Source: Anagrus nilaparvatae
Taxonomy: Eukaryota > Arthropoda > Insecta > Hymenoptera > Mymaridae
DNA: 64,000 nucleotides
Direction of reading: 5' to 3'
Assembly (NCBI GenBank): GCA_022575985.1
Contig: JAKSXM010000263.1
Span: forward strand, 12,504,001-12,568,000
Position numbers and translations under genes: made by a program. How positions within the stretch are numbered: position 1 is the stretch's first letter; every line of letters starts with the position of its first letter. The notes under the pieces are model-generated. The model was not told the DNA's origin, did not search any database, and worked only from the letters and a program-made list of their open reading frames with translations. This document shows positions 20,701 through 29,503 of this stretch, in pieces.

Positions 20701-22171
20701 ATAGATCCAAAATGTTAGGGAGAGGATATGCGTCTGGAATTGTGTGTTTATTCAAATTTCTCAGGTCCAAAACTAATCTATGTTTAATTTCGCCTTTAGC
20801 GTTGGGTTTTTTGGGTACTAGGATCACTGGTGAACTGTATGATGAGTGTGACGGCGTTATGATCCCTTGGGCCAATAGCTTATCAATTTGTTCTTTAAGT
20901 TCTTCGGCAAGCAGTGGCGATATTTTATACATACGTGAGGTAAGAGGCACTGTATTTGTCGTTATTATTCTATGCTGAAAGACGTTAGTGCTTGGTAACG
21001 GTTCATCTGGTAACTGAAATCTTTCTTGATTTTCTTCGAGAATCTTTTCCACTATTTTTCTTTCTTCTGTATTTAAGTGGTCTAGATTTGAAAGTTCTTT
21101 TATCTTTTCGATCCTTTCACTCTCGGATATCTCCATGGTAAGAATTTTTATCGGTTTTTTGTTTATAATTTCGGATAGAGTCGCTACGGCTTTAGTAAAT
21201 ATCTCTGTCGTATTTACCTTTTCTCGGAACGGTAATACCGCTAATATTCTGTCCAAGGGTTCGACGAATTCCTTAAGTCCTTGACAGCTGACGAATTTTA
21301 TTATTTCAGAAGTTAAAATTCGTATATCTTCTAAATTTTCGAATTTTTCGGATTTTATGTTTTTTATTAACAAATTTTTCAAAGTTTGACAATCTGCTAG
21401 TTGCTTTTTTTGATCTGGCAACGTTTGTCCGGATTTGCGAAGTTCTTTTATTAACTTGACCTCGTCTTCGGGAGCGCGTGGCTCATTTTGCGGCTTTCTT
21501 GCCCTGAGGAAATAATTTTTATTATTTCTGCGAGTTTTATTTATTTTTTTATTTTTATAATATTTTACGAGTCTATATCGGATTCCCATGGAATATTTAA
21601 TTTTTGTTTTAACGGACTTTTTATTTTTTGCTTTCACGGATTTATGAATTTTTAATTTTACGACTTTATTTTTTTTGATTACTAAATTAACGGATTTTTG
21701 TTTCGGATTTATTTTTTTTATTTTACTGACTGGTTGTTCTCCTTGATGGTTGTTGACCTCGGTTTCTGACGGAGAATTACACGTGTCCTGAGTTTCGTCA
21801 TCTTGTGCTGATATTGAGTAAACTTTCTGGTATCTATGAAACGGTATTTTGTGTCCTGAAACCTCGAATATATTTTCTTCGAAGCATAGTTTTGCTTTAT
21901 TCTCCTTGAAAAACCCATTTCCTAGAATGCCATCTTCTGTTATTGGAAAGTTGTCCTCGACAAGATGGATTTTTGTCTCGTGGCCATAAATTTTTGTTGA
22001 TATGCTACCTAAAGAATATACCGGTTGGTTGGTAATGCCACGTAATCTGACTATTTCATTTTTATTGATTGTTTCATTCTCAGGGATGGCACTTTTTACT
22101 AGCAAATTTGTGTTAGCACCGGTGTCCAAGAGAAATTCGCAATCTTTAATTAATGTATCGGAGGTCAACAT
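17750..22171 (-). CDS. pol: Pol polyprotein: protease, reverse transcriptase, RNase H, integrase (Ty3/gypsy)
   Basis: This is a 1473-residue reading frame counted from the first ATG; the real product is probably a Gag-Pol fusion, because the frame is open upstream into gag. Domains in order are: aspartic protease with LLDTGANTNLL (about 14-24), a basic linker (about 150-240), RT with DLASGFLQIEL and the catalytic YIDDFLIHA (about 560), RNase H starting TTDASTKSIGAVLSQ (about 712), a 300-residue linker with STSTS-type low complexity, and integrase with the HHCC zinc site (YYHESLIGGHKG...CLDCQ, about 1127-1175) and the D, D, E core (DIVGPL, SDKGSNFMS, VERFHHTL). The C-terminus resembles errantivirus integrases. 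No stop interrupts it, so replication enzymes are potentially active. Confidence 0.96.
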   Translation of the reverse strand: MLTSDTLIKDCEFLLDTGANTNLLVKSAIPENETINKNEIVRLRGITNQPVYSLGSISTKIYGHETKIHLVEDNFPITEDGILGNGFFKENKAKLCFEENIFEVSGHKIPFHRYQKVYSISAQDDETQDTCNSPSETEVNNHQGEQPVSKIKKINPKQKSVNLVIKKNKVVKLKIHKSVKAKNKKSVKTKIKYSMGIRYRLVKYYKNKKINKTRRNNKNYFLRARKPQNEPRAPEDEVKLIKELRKSGQTLPDQKKQLADCQTLKNLLIKNIKSEKFENLEDIRILTSEIIKFVSCQGLKEFVEPLDRILAVLPFREKVNTTEIFTKAVATLSEIINKKPIKILTMEISESERIEKIKELSNLDHLNTEERKIVEKILEENQERFQLPDEPLPSTNVFQHRIITTNTVPLTSRMYKISPLLAEELKEQIDKLLAQGIITPSHSSYSSPVILVPKKPNAKGEIKHRLVLDLRNLNKHTIPDAYPLPNILDLLDSINGSKYFCTLDLASGFLQIELDPRDRHKTAFATMYGLFEYTRLVFGSRNAPASFMRLIQRIFGDMANVIAYIDDFLIHAKTLEHLLELIKEVMRRLKEANLKLQPEKCVFLKAEVEYLGHIISKDGVRPNPRKLEAVRNFPTPKNEKNIKQWLGLTGYYRRHIPQYAKIAKPLTALLKKDKEFVWDEKAQESFEILKDKLCEAPILQYPDFSRDFILTTDASTKSIGAVLSQGEIGKDLPVAYASRVLNDAEQRYSVTDQEALAVVWAVEYFRPYLYGRKFLLVTDHKALIFMQSKKDPNSRVARWRLKIADYDYEVIYKPGASNVNADALSRNVLHFDMIPVCPIRNLESIPETQIIEKNSEEIIAESQVPTKMQTRNRGKSQKYQEAIDALKPRKKQKVKVNTQDVTPESENPVTLHDVPSTSTSNIHDVPNTSTADYQEEQGPSREVEGEEELVYFKNLPFANAELNTSEINAYRNMLKSDNLVSSREKMYMRKDYWVYFTSTKGEPCDIGSTELQVTGYLPKNIKLELCIPKFMKIGSKSHIILPIRGDTTISISQATENLKTLFEKLCKLTIDKNIKSFSMAKSKVICNIDWIDVLRLLKNSFKDNNESKIIICLGEITIPKESERESIIRYYHESLIGGHKGRTKVLRRIKTKYFWEGMQEQIQDFINQCLDCQLKKLVRVKTKQPMILTDTPKQAGYKICLDIVGPLKETKNGNTCILTIMDNLTKFSVAVPLPNSTASTVADALIKRYICYFGSPAVVLSDKGSNFMSKLFAQVAKVFKIKQVQTCSYHHQSCTVERFHHTLTEHLKMFINKQRDNWDEFIDLATFSYNTQYHEATKATPFELTFARVARIPSNVNDPEPESTIDDYLKDLLLKLHEIQRIARENIIKAKERNKQYYDQRLVCVDFKVGDNICLTEGGKIHKFSDQSRGPFAVAETYPDGNLKIKTGPDHYDIIHSNRARKSNILAKFPLDD

Positions 22172-22212
22172 AATGGTTGGCGCGTGGCTGTCTTGATTTA
22201 AATTGACTTGAA

Positions 22213-24327
22213 TTAGTTCTGCTGAGCAGCTGCTGCCTCCCGACTCGCGCCTGTTGTCGGTTGGCTGTTGGAGTTTCCCTGGTTTTGTTGAGCCATTCTT
22301 TCATATCTTATCCTTTTTCTGCAGACTGCAATCTTATGCTCTTTTGCATGGCAATAATAACACTCGACGTTTGCTTCTCTGTTAGTATTAGCCGGTGTTG
22401 GGTTGGTATTATTATTAGATTGCACTGCTGGTTTTTTATTCGCTGGGTTAGAAAAACACTTGTCAATTTCATGACCTGGTTTCCCGCAATGATTGCACTT
22501 TAATTTCGATCGGCAGTCCGCGGCTGAATGATACAGTTTATTACATATTTGACACTGCACTGGCTTATTCTTGTCACTGACTTGTTTTACTGACACTTTT
22601 TCGCACTCGGATGCGAGATGTTGGTTTGAGTTGCATATTTGACATCTCTCTTTATTTCCTGCGTTAACAACCTTTACTTCTTTGTCTGACACTTTTACCT
22701 CATCGTATATACAAGTATCTCTTTCTACTCGTATAGCCTCTTTAATATTATCTTCGAGTGAAGCATACGGTATTATTCTGTTACGTATTTCGAATCTCAT
22801 GCCTTTAAGAAAGAATTTAGTCAGATCCCTTTCTATTTCATCGTCGTCAGCGTGTCTACCTTCTATTAATCTTGCCTTTTTGATCTTGCGGCCTACTTCT
22901 TTGATTTTATTAGCAAAAATTATGATGGTTTCTTTTTCTTTTTGCCTGAGTTGTGATAACTCGCCATTTAGCTCGTTTGACGTTTTTGGATGTCCAAAAG
23001 CAAATTCCATAAATTCTGTTAGTTTATTTACGTTTACAAAGGCTTGATCCAATGTGGCCCTACTTGCCTCACCCAATAACCTAGTTTGTATCAATTGAGT
23101 GAGTTCATACTCATTTTCTGGTGGGATCATATTTCGGGCTCGGCTACATCCTATCACGAAGGCTTCAAGTTCTTCTGCCTTCCCACTAAATTTTGGGATC
23201 ATTTCTAACGTGTCTTTTATTGAAAAGGGTCTAATTTTCGCTAAACTAGAATTTTGGCCGTAGATTGACCTTGAGTTGCTAGTGCGACTATCCATAGTTG
23301 GTCTTTGATGCCTGCAACTATTTTGTCCATGAGCGAGGTTACAATATCTGCATGGTTCTTCTATGTTTTCTGATGTGTAATACATTGTAGAGCACGGTGT
23401 TCTTACTGGCATGGTGCTTCTATTTGGCCTGTAATTTGTACTGTGAGCGAAGTTTGTACTTTGCTGATGTGTCAGATGTGTTAAATTTCCTCTTTGAGTA
23501 GCAGTGTCCTGAAAAGTTTGATACTGACTTTCGTTTGTTTGACTTACCCCAAATTTTTCATTATAGAATTCGGTTGCATCTAAATTGAAAGCTATTTTCT
23601 TTGATTTTCGGGGTAGAACTGGGGTCTCGATGTATTGAGAATTTCCTATTCTTATCATTTCGATCTCTACCGATAGCTCTGTGATCAGTAGTTCTGGTTT
23701 TAGGTCGTTATTGTATAACTCTATTAATATTGCACATGCTTCATAGTTTTTTAGTGCTTTTTCTAATAATTCTTGATCTTCATCCCCTACTTCTAATACG
23801 TTGAAAAGTTCTTCTGCTGGTATAGTTAATTTCCCTTCAATTGACTCGTCATTAACTTTAACCGCTAGGTATTTAATGTAGTCGTGAGTGGTTGGGTCTA
23901 TATTATCTTTTGATACTTTACAATGTTTTTTAAATATATTTCTAAAACGTGAATCTAAGTAAATGTTTAAAGGATTTTCTTCTTTTTCTAAATCTAATAT
24001 TATGTTAATTATATCTGATGGGTCAATGGCGTTAGAAATTAACTCTTTTAAAATATTTACAAAGGTTGTGTCTTTGGCTAATTTTTCTACTTTATCTACG
24101 GAGGAAGAACCTTTTAATGTATCAATAAGGGATTGATCCGGTACGTTAGCTAGTTTGCTTGTGTGTTCACTATAGTATTTTTGGTATTTCTTAATTAATT
24201 CTTTAAACCCTATTTCGCTAATATTGCCAAAATCGGCCGGCGCGTGACCTACTAATATGTCGTATGCTTTCTCTGTCATAGCGTCTTTAGTTTCGTATAA
24301 TTCGGCTAGTCTATTTATTACGCTCAT
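22213..24327 (-). CDS. gag: Gag polyprotein with CCHC zinc knuckles
   Basis: The 704-residue structural polyprotein forms the particle core. The ATG at 24327 opens an uninterrupted frame. The N-terminal half is an acidic, helical region of unknown type. A capsid-like retrotransposon Gag domain lies at about 365-500 (PFSIKDTLEMIPKFSGKAEE). Four zinc knuckles follow at about 560-690 (CQICNSNQHLASEC, CQICNKLYHSAADC, CNHCGKPGHEIDKC, CYYCHAKEHKIAVC), which package RNA. An additional Cys/His cluster, CRYCNLAHGQNSC, lies near residue 335. The tail is Asn/Gln- and Ala-rich. At 704 residues it is longer than usual for gypsy Gags (about 300-450). The stop lies inside the pol frame overlap. Confidence 0.92.
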   Translation of the reverse strand: MSVINRLAELYETKDAMTEKAYDILVGHAPADFGNISEIGFKELIKKYQKYYSEHTSKLANVPDQSLIDTLKGSSSVDKVEKLAKDTTFVNILKELISNAIDPSDIINIILDLEKEENPLNIYLDSRFRNIFKKHCKVSKDNIDPTTHDYIKYLAVKVNDESIEGKLTIPAEELFNVLEVGDEDQELLEKALKNYEACAILIELYNNDLKPELLITELSVEIEMIRIGNSQYIETPVLPRKSKKIAFNLDATEFYNEKFGVSQTNESQYQTFQDTATQRGNLTHLTHQQSTNFAHSTNYRPNRSTMPVRTPCSTMYYTSENIEEPCRYCNLAHGQNSCRHQRPTMDSRTSNSRSIYGQNSSLAKIRPFSIKDTLEMIPKFSGKAEELEAFVIGCSRARNMIPPENEYELTQLIQTRLLGEASRATLDQAFVNVNKLTEFMEFAFGHPKTSNELNGELSQLRQKEKETIIIFANKIKEVGRKIKKARLIEGRHADDDEIERDLTKFFLKGMRFEIRNRIIPYASLEDNIKEAIRVERDTCIYDEVKVSDKEVKVVNAGNKERCQICNSNQHLASECEKVSVKQVSDKNKPVQCQICNKLYHSAADCRSKLKCNHCGKPGHEIDKCFSNPANKKPAVQSNNNTNPTPANTNREANVECYYCHAKEHKIAVCRKRIRYERMAQQNQGNSNSQPTTGASREAAAAQQN
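22273..22279 (-). promoter_or_regulatory. -1 programmed frameshift heptamer (gag-pol)
   Basis: In the gag frame the sequence reads G GGA AAC, a canonical X XXY YYZ slippery heptamer of the kind used at simian retrovirus gag-pro junctions. It lies about 60 nt before the gag stop. The -1 frame is open from just upstream of it straight into the protease of pol. Whether a stimulatory pseudoknot follows was not tested. Confidence 0.75.
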
Positions 24328-24882
24328 TTTAAAAAAAGGAATTTTTTTAAAAATGAAAGTATTATGTATATTTTGGTTCTACAGAAGAATTACTGGTTTT
24401 TTGAAGGCGTAAAAAAAATGAAAGTTAAAAAAAAGTTTCTTAGTCTGCCAATACCGTTGTATTTGCTCGGTTTATGGAAACTTGGTGCTTCCCCGTCGAC
24501 TAAGAAATTTTATGTACAGTTATTCTGCGAAAACTTGCGTTTTCAATAACTTTATAACAGAAAAAATAGCGTATAATTAGAACAGTTTCTTGATCTGCAA
24601 GTACCTATGTATTTGCTCGGTTAATAGAAACTTGACGTTTCCCCGTTGATTAAGAAAAGAAAGAAAAAAAAAATTTTTGTCTGCAAATACCTGTGTATTT
24701 GCTCGGTTAACGGAAACTTGATGTTTCCCCGTTGACAAAATTTTCGAGTAAAGTTATTTTGTAAAAACTTTCGTTTTTATAACTTTATAAAAAGAAAAAA
24801 GTAATAGTATAAGTAAGAAATAGTAATAATAAACCTTAAACTTTGTCTCCTTAATACAGTTCGTCCGGATGATGGGCCCCCA
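24328..24882 (-). repeat. 5' leader with three hairpin-forming repeats
   Basis: The untranslated leader between the primer-binding site and gag carries three imperfect copies of a roughly 60-bp unit at 24443-24507, 24594-24657 and 24679-24738. Each shows a GTATTTGCTCGGTTAA core followed by GGAAACTTG...TTTCCCCGTTGA, which can fold as a hairpin. A second motif, AAAACTTGCGTTTT, recurs at 24529 and 24763. Candidate roles are packaging signal, translation control or, by analogy with the gypsy leader, an insulator-like protein-binding array; all are inference. Confidence 0.7.
24865..24882 (-). other. Primer-binding site
   Basis: Directly after the 5' LTR, in element sense, comes TGGGGGCCCATCATCCGG. 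TGG pairs with a tRNA CCA end and the position is exact. I could not assign the tRNA. Confidence 0.7.
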
Positions 24883-25485
24883 TGTAACGGTTAAGGGTTT
24901 TCGTACCGATTACAAACTGATTTTACTGTATGTTTATACTGGATTCTAATGTTTACTATATTTTTATGTTGGATTCAACTAATGGCAGTTATTCCCGTTA
25001 GGAATAAGGCAAACTGTACTAAAGGACAAATGAATAGGGTTGGAAAGTACTAAATGAAACTTATACCTTTATTTAAAACTGAGAGTTTATTATAACTAAT
25101 TACTTAAATGGTTTACACGTAAATTACAATAAATTATTACAAGTCAACAATTAAATAGACAAGTAGCTTAAATAGAGTTTAGGATAGCTATTTGCGACTG
25201 TTCGTTAGCTCGACCGGAGATCGAATGCTGTTAATACAATTTTGGCAGTATTTATATGATTCCTGATGAGCTGGTTGCTAGTGGGGCATCAAGGATCTCC
25301 AAACAGGACCCGTTTCACTTTTTGTGGTTGACCTCATTATTACGTGGCCTGATGCTCCAGCTTACTTTCGTTTTTAAGTATTAACGGCGATTTTAATATC
25401 TGTGTTTTTCTTCTTGATCGACGCAAGATGACTCTTGGTCGGTGATTTATGGTAAAGCTGGCTTTATGCTTTGCCAGCTGTTACA
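24883..25485 (-). repeat. 5' LTR of the giant retroelement
   Basis: This 603-bp LTR appears identical to that at 7523-8125. The right-hand flank begins GTAT, matching the left flank of the element. Confidence 0.97.
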
Positions 25486-27607
25486 GTATGATAAAAGTAT
25501 CATAAATAAATTGTCAGGTTTACACAATAGGTTACCACATTCAATCATTAATTATTCGGTAAAAACCAAGTTTTAGCAAGTAACATAACCTAAAATAATA
25601 ATGTTTTTTCATAATTTATAAAATTAAAATAACTTTGTTTTGCAATAATATTACATATATACACATTTTTTAATATTTTTACGACTAATTTTATTTTAAA
25701 CTGCAAATTATAAAAAAAAAAATAGCGTCGGTAATGTGGATATTAACTTAAATTTTCTATTTACCCTCATAACTCCTTAAGTTATGTTGGTATAAAGATT
25801 TTTGTGTCGTTGCCTTAGTACACGCCTTTTCCTTAGGTTAGGCTTGCGTAATAGTTTTTTTATTACAGGTTACTCCTATAGTTTATGTGAACGTAAGGTT
25901 CGTGTATTGAAGTTTTTTTTACTATAGACTACATTCTTAGTTATTGTGGGTTTAAGGCTTGTAGTGTTGTTTTTTTATTACAGACTTCTTGCTTAAGAAA
26001 TTATTTTTGATAAAGCTGTCTATAGAAATTAATAAAATAATAATTGAGCGCATAATCAGAGCAAATGTAATAATGAGTAACTCTTAGTAGAACTTACCTA
26101 AGCGACAGATATATCTTTTGAGCCGTTAAAGAAAACCTATTCGACTGGATTTAGTGTGTAAAAATATGATATGTTGCTAAAATTTAAGTGTCTATAGATT
26201 CAATGATTTCAAAATGGCAGCTGTTTACAATTTTAATATTTTTACGAATTTGCTGGAAAAGTCTGAGCTAATTTTTGGATTTAAATTTTTTTGCGCTCTA
26301 CAAAAGGCTAAAAAAATATTTTCAATAGGAGTTATGTAAAATTTCCCGCTTAATCCGATCGTAATTGAAAAATTCCATTTGAAAAATTAGCTCAGATTTT
26401 CTCAGAAAATTTGAAAACATTGTAAATTGAAAAACAGCTGTTATTTCGAGGCTATTTGAACCTAAAACTTTTTAAAATAGTTTTAGTAATGTTAATATCT
26501 AGAAATAGAAATTTTGAAGTCTATTGATCTAATGTGAAAATAGAATATTAAGTATTAAAGGTATAAAAGTTTTGTTATTATCGTTTCCGCTAACCCGAGG
26601 GCTCAGCAAAGCTGTGTACAATCGGTATGTATTCACGCTAGTGTCTAAAGTTATTCGTCTTTGGCCCTTAAAATATTTTTTGCCTGTCTAGTCGTAAAAC
26701 AAGTGCAGAGAATTTTTTGCCAACTTACGAGTTTTACGCCCACCAGTGCAAATTAGAAGTTTTATATTGGAACTGAAAACTATAAAATTAGTTTTTATTA
26801 TGTTATCATTATTTGATAATTAATATTTATATTAGATATGTAAATTAGATATGTAATTAATTTGTAAAAACGTAATTTAAATATACGTATAATTATATTT
26901 TTTATTATATGAATGGAATTAAATTCTAATTTTATTATGAATTTCTAATTTATTTCTAATTTAAAATAAAATAATAAGCTTCCATTATCAGAAATAAAAA
27001 AAAATTATTTTTTAACCTGTTCGGGCGCATTTTTTGACCTTTTTATGTAAAAAAATATATTTTAAATTACAGGGCAAATTGATGAGCTTGATTTTTGCAT
27101 ACAAGGTTGATATCAAATTTTGTCCCTTTTTTTAAAAATAGCTGCTTCTTGTCTGAAAAATTGTATGCGATACTGTGTCTAGAAAAACTGGATTAAGAAT
27201 TGCGGGCATGCTTTTTTTTTGACATGGGTAAACGAATTTTCTCAAAAACGTTTTAAGTACGAAAAAAGAAATATTTTCTGTCCGCTGACAAAGAAAAATC
27301 GTATACGAACCTTGTCCATTTATAGGATTGCCCTGAATCTCAGTAATTCACTTACGATTTGGGCAGATTTTTAATTTTCTGGCCCTATATTCGTAATTAT
27401 CTACTATTTGGATAAAATAATATTGCATTTTTTGTAAAACTTAAAAAGTATATGATTAGATATACCGTTTAAGTTAAATAAAAAAAAATCTGAAAAAAAT
27501 AAGGTCAAAACTAAAATATGTACTATTTTTATTTATTTTTAAATAATGGAAATAAAATTAAGTTATTTGTAAATTATTATGAAAATATGCACTGTAAAAC
27601 AGCTGCT
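25486..27607. other. AT-rich intergenic DNA right of the giant LTR element
   Basis: No gene is seen. Apart from the inverted match to 7321-7343, it is unremarkable AT-rich sequence. Confidence 0.6.
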
Positions 27608-28466
27608 GTGGCTGAGCCGCATTCACTTCATGTCTCTCGCGCGCAAAATTTTATGTGGATCAGACACACAAAATTTTGCGCTCACGAATCGTACAGAGCA
27701 TGCGCGTCATTTATAATGTTTTATTGTATGTATATACACATGTGTTGATTATCGAGTTAAACAAAGTTATTATAAAAATAATTTACTTTTTGTTAAATTT
27801 TTCTTTTTATGAAAAAAATATTAATTAAGTTTTTTATATATAAATAACTAATATGTACTTCATGTAAAAAGAATTTTATTATTTTCACAACAAATAACCA
27901 TTTCTTTTTTCACTTAATAAATTACATACTATGTATATGCAATAATAAAAATAAACAACCACTTAACTTATTTAATAAATAAGTAAGAAAGTTTTCTTCC
28001 ATTTTTTAATTGTCTGTATATTGATATTTTATGTATATAAAAAAACTTAATTAACACTTTTTTCATAAAAAGAAAGATTTGACAAAAAGTAAATTATTTT
28101 AATAATAACTTTGTGTAACACGATAATCAACACACGTGAAAATACATTACAATAAAACCACAATAAAACATTATAAATGACGCGCATGCTCCGTACGATT
28201 CGTGAGCGCAAAATTTTGTGTCTGAGCAGAGAAGCCGTTTATGGCATAATGGTGTCTAAGTTGGTAACATTTTTTATATGTATCTCTTGTGGGAGCAAGT
28301 GAGATGAACAATAGTATAAATGTGTTGGCATCACTTGCTCCCATAAGAAAAGCATTGTAAACAATGTTACCAACTTAAACACCATTATGCCATAAACGGC
28401 TTCTCTGTGTCTGAGCTACATAAAATTTAGCGCGCGAGACACATAAAGTGATTGCGGCTCAGCCAC
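27608..28466. mobile_element. Foldback/MITE-like palindromic element (host of a nested hAT MITE)
   Basis: Left end GTGGCTGAGCCGCATTCACTT and right end AAGTGATTGCGGCTCAGCCAC are inverted copies. Long internal stretches also match in inverted orientation (GCGCAAAATTTTGTG near 27670 and 28208; the AATTTACTTTTTGT region near 27785 and 28095). No coding capacity is seen. A clean target duplication was not found. The right arm is interrupted by a separate 181-bp MITE. Confidence 0.7.
28227..28407. mobile_element. hAT-type MITE (181 bp) with 8-bp target duplication
   Basis: Terminal inverted repeats CAGAGAAGCCGTTTATGG / CCATAAACGGCTTCTCTG bound the element. The 8-bp sequence TGTCTGAG occurs at 28219-28226 and again at 28408-28415. 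CAG-starting termini and an 8-bp duplication are the hAT signature. It sits inside the right arm of the older foldback at 27608-28466. Confidence 0.88.
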
Positions 28467-28561
28467 ACAAGATTATGTGGCGTTGCCATCGAATTCATTC
28501 CCAGTGTTGTCAAGCAGTACTCTAAGATAAGTATTTTAAATGGAAAAAAAATTTGGATAAT

Positions 28562-29503
28562 GGGTAATTCCATGGATAAATAGCACAAAATGATACGCAA
28601 AGTCTCAAAAATAAAAAATTTGTTTTCAATAAAACAACTTATAAATAGATGATAAATGATTGTTTTAAAGTTTTTGGTAAAACTTCTCTCCTCAGCCACC
28701 ATTTTTGAAAGTTCCATAAAACAGCTCTAGAATATGTTAAAAAAAAAAAAAGAAATAGGTTTTCCAACTGAAATTTGATGAGGAAATCAAATTTTCAGTC
28801 AGATTTTCCCCACTCTGTGTCGATTTGCGGGAAAAAAGTGAAAATACCCGATAAGTTTTTTCTCTAAATTTTCCAAAATTGCATATATTTAACTGTAAAA
28901 AATTTCCCGAGGACATTTTTTGTTATAAGCGCGTAGTACCCAATTTCGTAAATTTTCAACATTTTTCTATTTTGACTTGTTAGTTATTTTGCTAATTTCC
29001 CTTTTATTCTTGTGAATTATCCATAATTTTTATTTTCCCAAAAGAAGTACTTTTTTTTAGGTTTTCTATGCTTTTAAGCTAAAAATTTAAATTTTATTTG
29101 ATCACGTGACTAAGCGGTAAATCAGCAAAATAACTAACAGGTCAAAATTAGTGGAAAACTTTTTGGCTATGTTCACGTGAAATTGGCCGCAAATTTAGAT
29201 TTTCCCGCGAATCGACACAAAGTGGGAAAAATCTGACGGAAATTTCGAGATCCTCATCAGATCGAAAACCTATTTCTTTTTTTTTTTTTACATATTTTCT
29301 AGGTTTTATGGAACTTTAGAAAATGGTGACTGAGGAGAGAAGTTTTACCAAAAACTTTAAAGCAGTATAACGCCCTTAAAAATTTATAAAAAGCCTTTAG
29401 ATTATGTAAATAATCTATTTTAAGTAGCTTTATCAAAAAAAAAAATTTTTTTATTTTTGAGACTTTGACTATCATTTAGTGCTATTTATCCATGGAATTA
29501 CCC
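28562..29503. mobile_element. 942-bp foldback element
   Basis: The ends GGGTAATTCCATGGATAAAT and ATTTATCCATGGAATTACCC are inverted. The arms (each over 250 bp) remain recognisably complementary, for example AGAAATAGGTTTTC versus GAAAACCTATTTCT. The superfamily is not identified, and no clear target duplication was seen. Confidence 0.75.

Larger units (their letters stand above)
7523..25485 (-). mobile_element. Giant (17,963 bp) ambisense Ty3/gypsy-type LTR retroelement with two env genes and antisense cargo
   Basis: The boundaries are two 603-bp LTRs starting TGTAAC and ending GTTACA, flanked by the 4-bp target duplication GTAT (7519-7522 and 25486-25489). On the minus strand the order is 5' LTR, primer-binding site, hairpin-repeat leader, gag, pol (PR-RT-RH-IN), a chuvirus-type glycoprotein, an F-like Env, a 242-aa Cys-rich ORF, a 109-aa ORF, the polypurine tract and the 3' LTR. 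On the plus strand, between or beside these, lie three intron-containing genes. RT and integrase motifs and the PR-RT-RH-IN order identify the Ty3/gypsy lineage. Typical members are 5-9 kb, so this one is roughly twice to three times the usual length. The identical LTRs imply a recent insertion. Confidence 0.93.

Noticed and set aside
20478..20978. 166-aa plus-strand frame over the RT region
   Set aside because: It is the antisense shadow of pol; codon patterns and motifs belong to the minus strand.
7316..25779. Larger inverted-repeat transposon surrounding the LTR element
   Set aside because: Only about 23 bp match clearly in inverted orientation; the rest of the flanks do not align well enough by eye.
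27518..27748. 76-aa frame over the palindrome
   Set aside because: It lies across the foldback arm and has no features.
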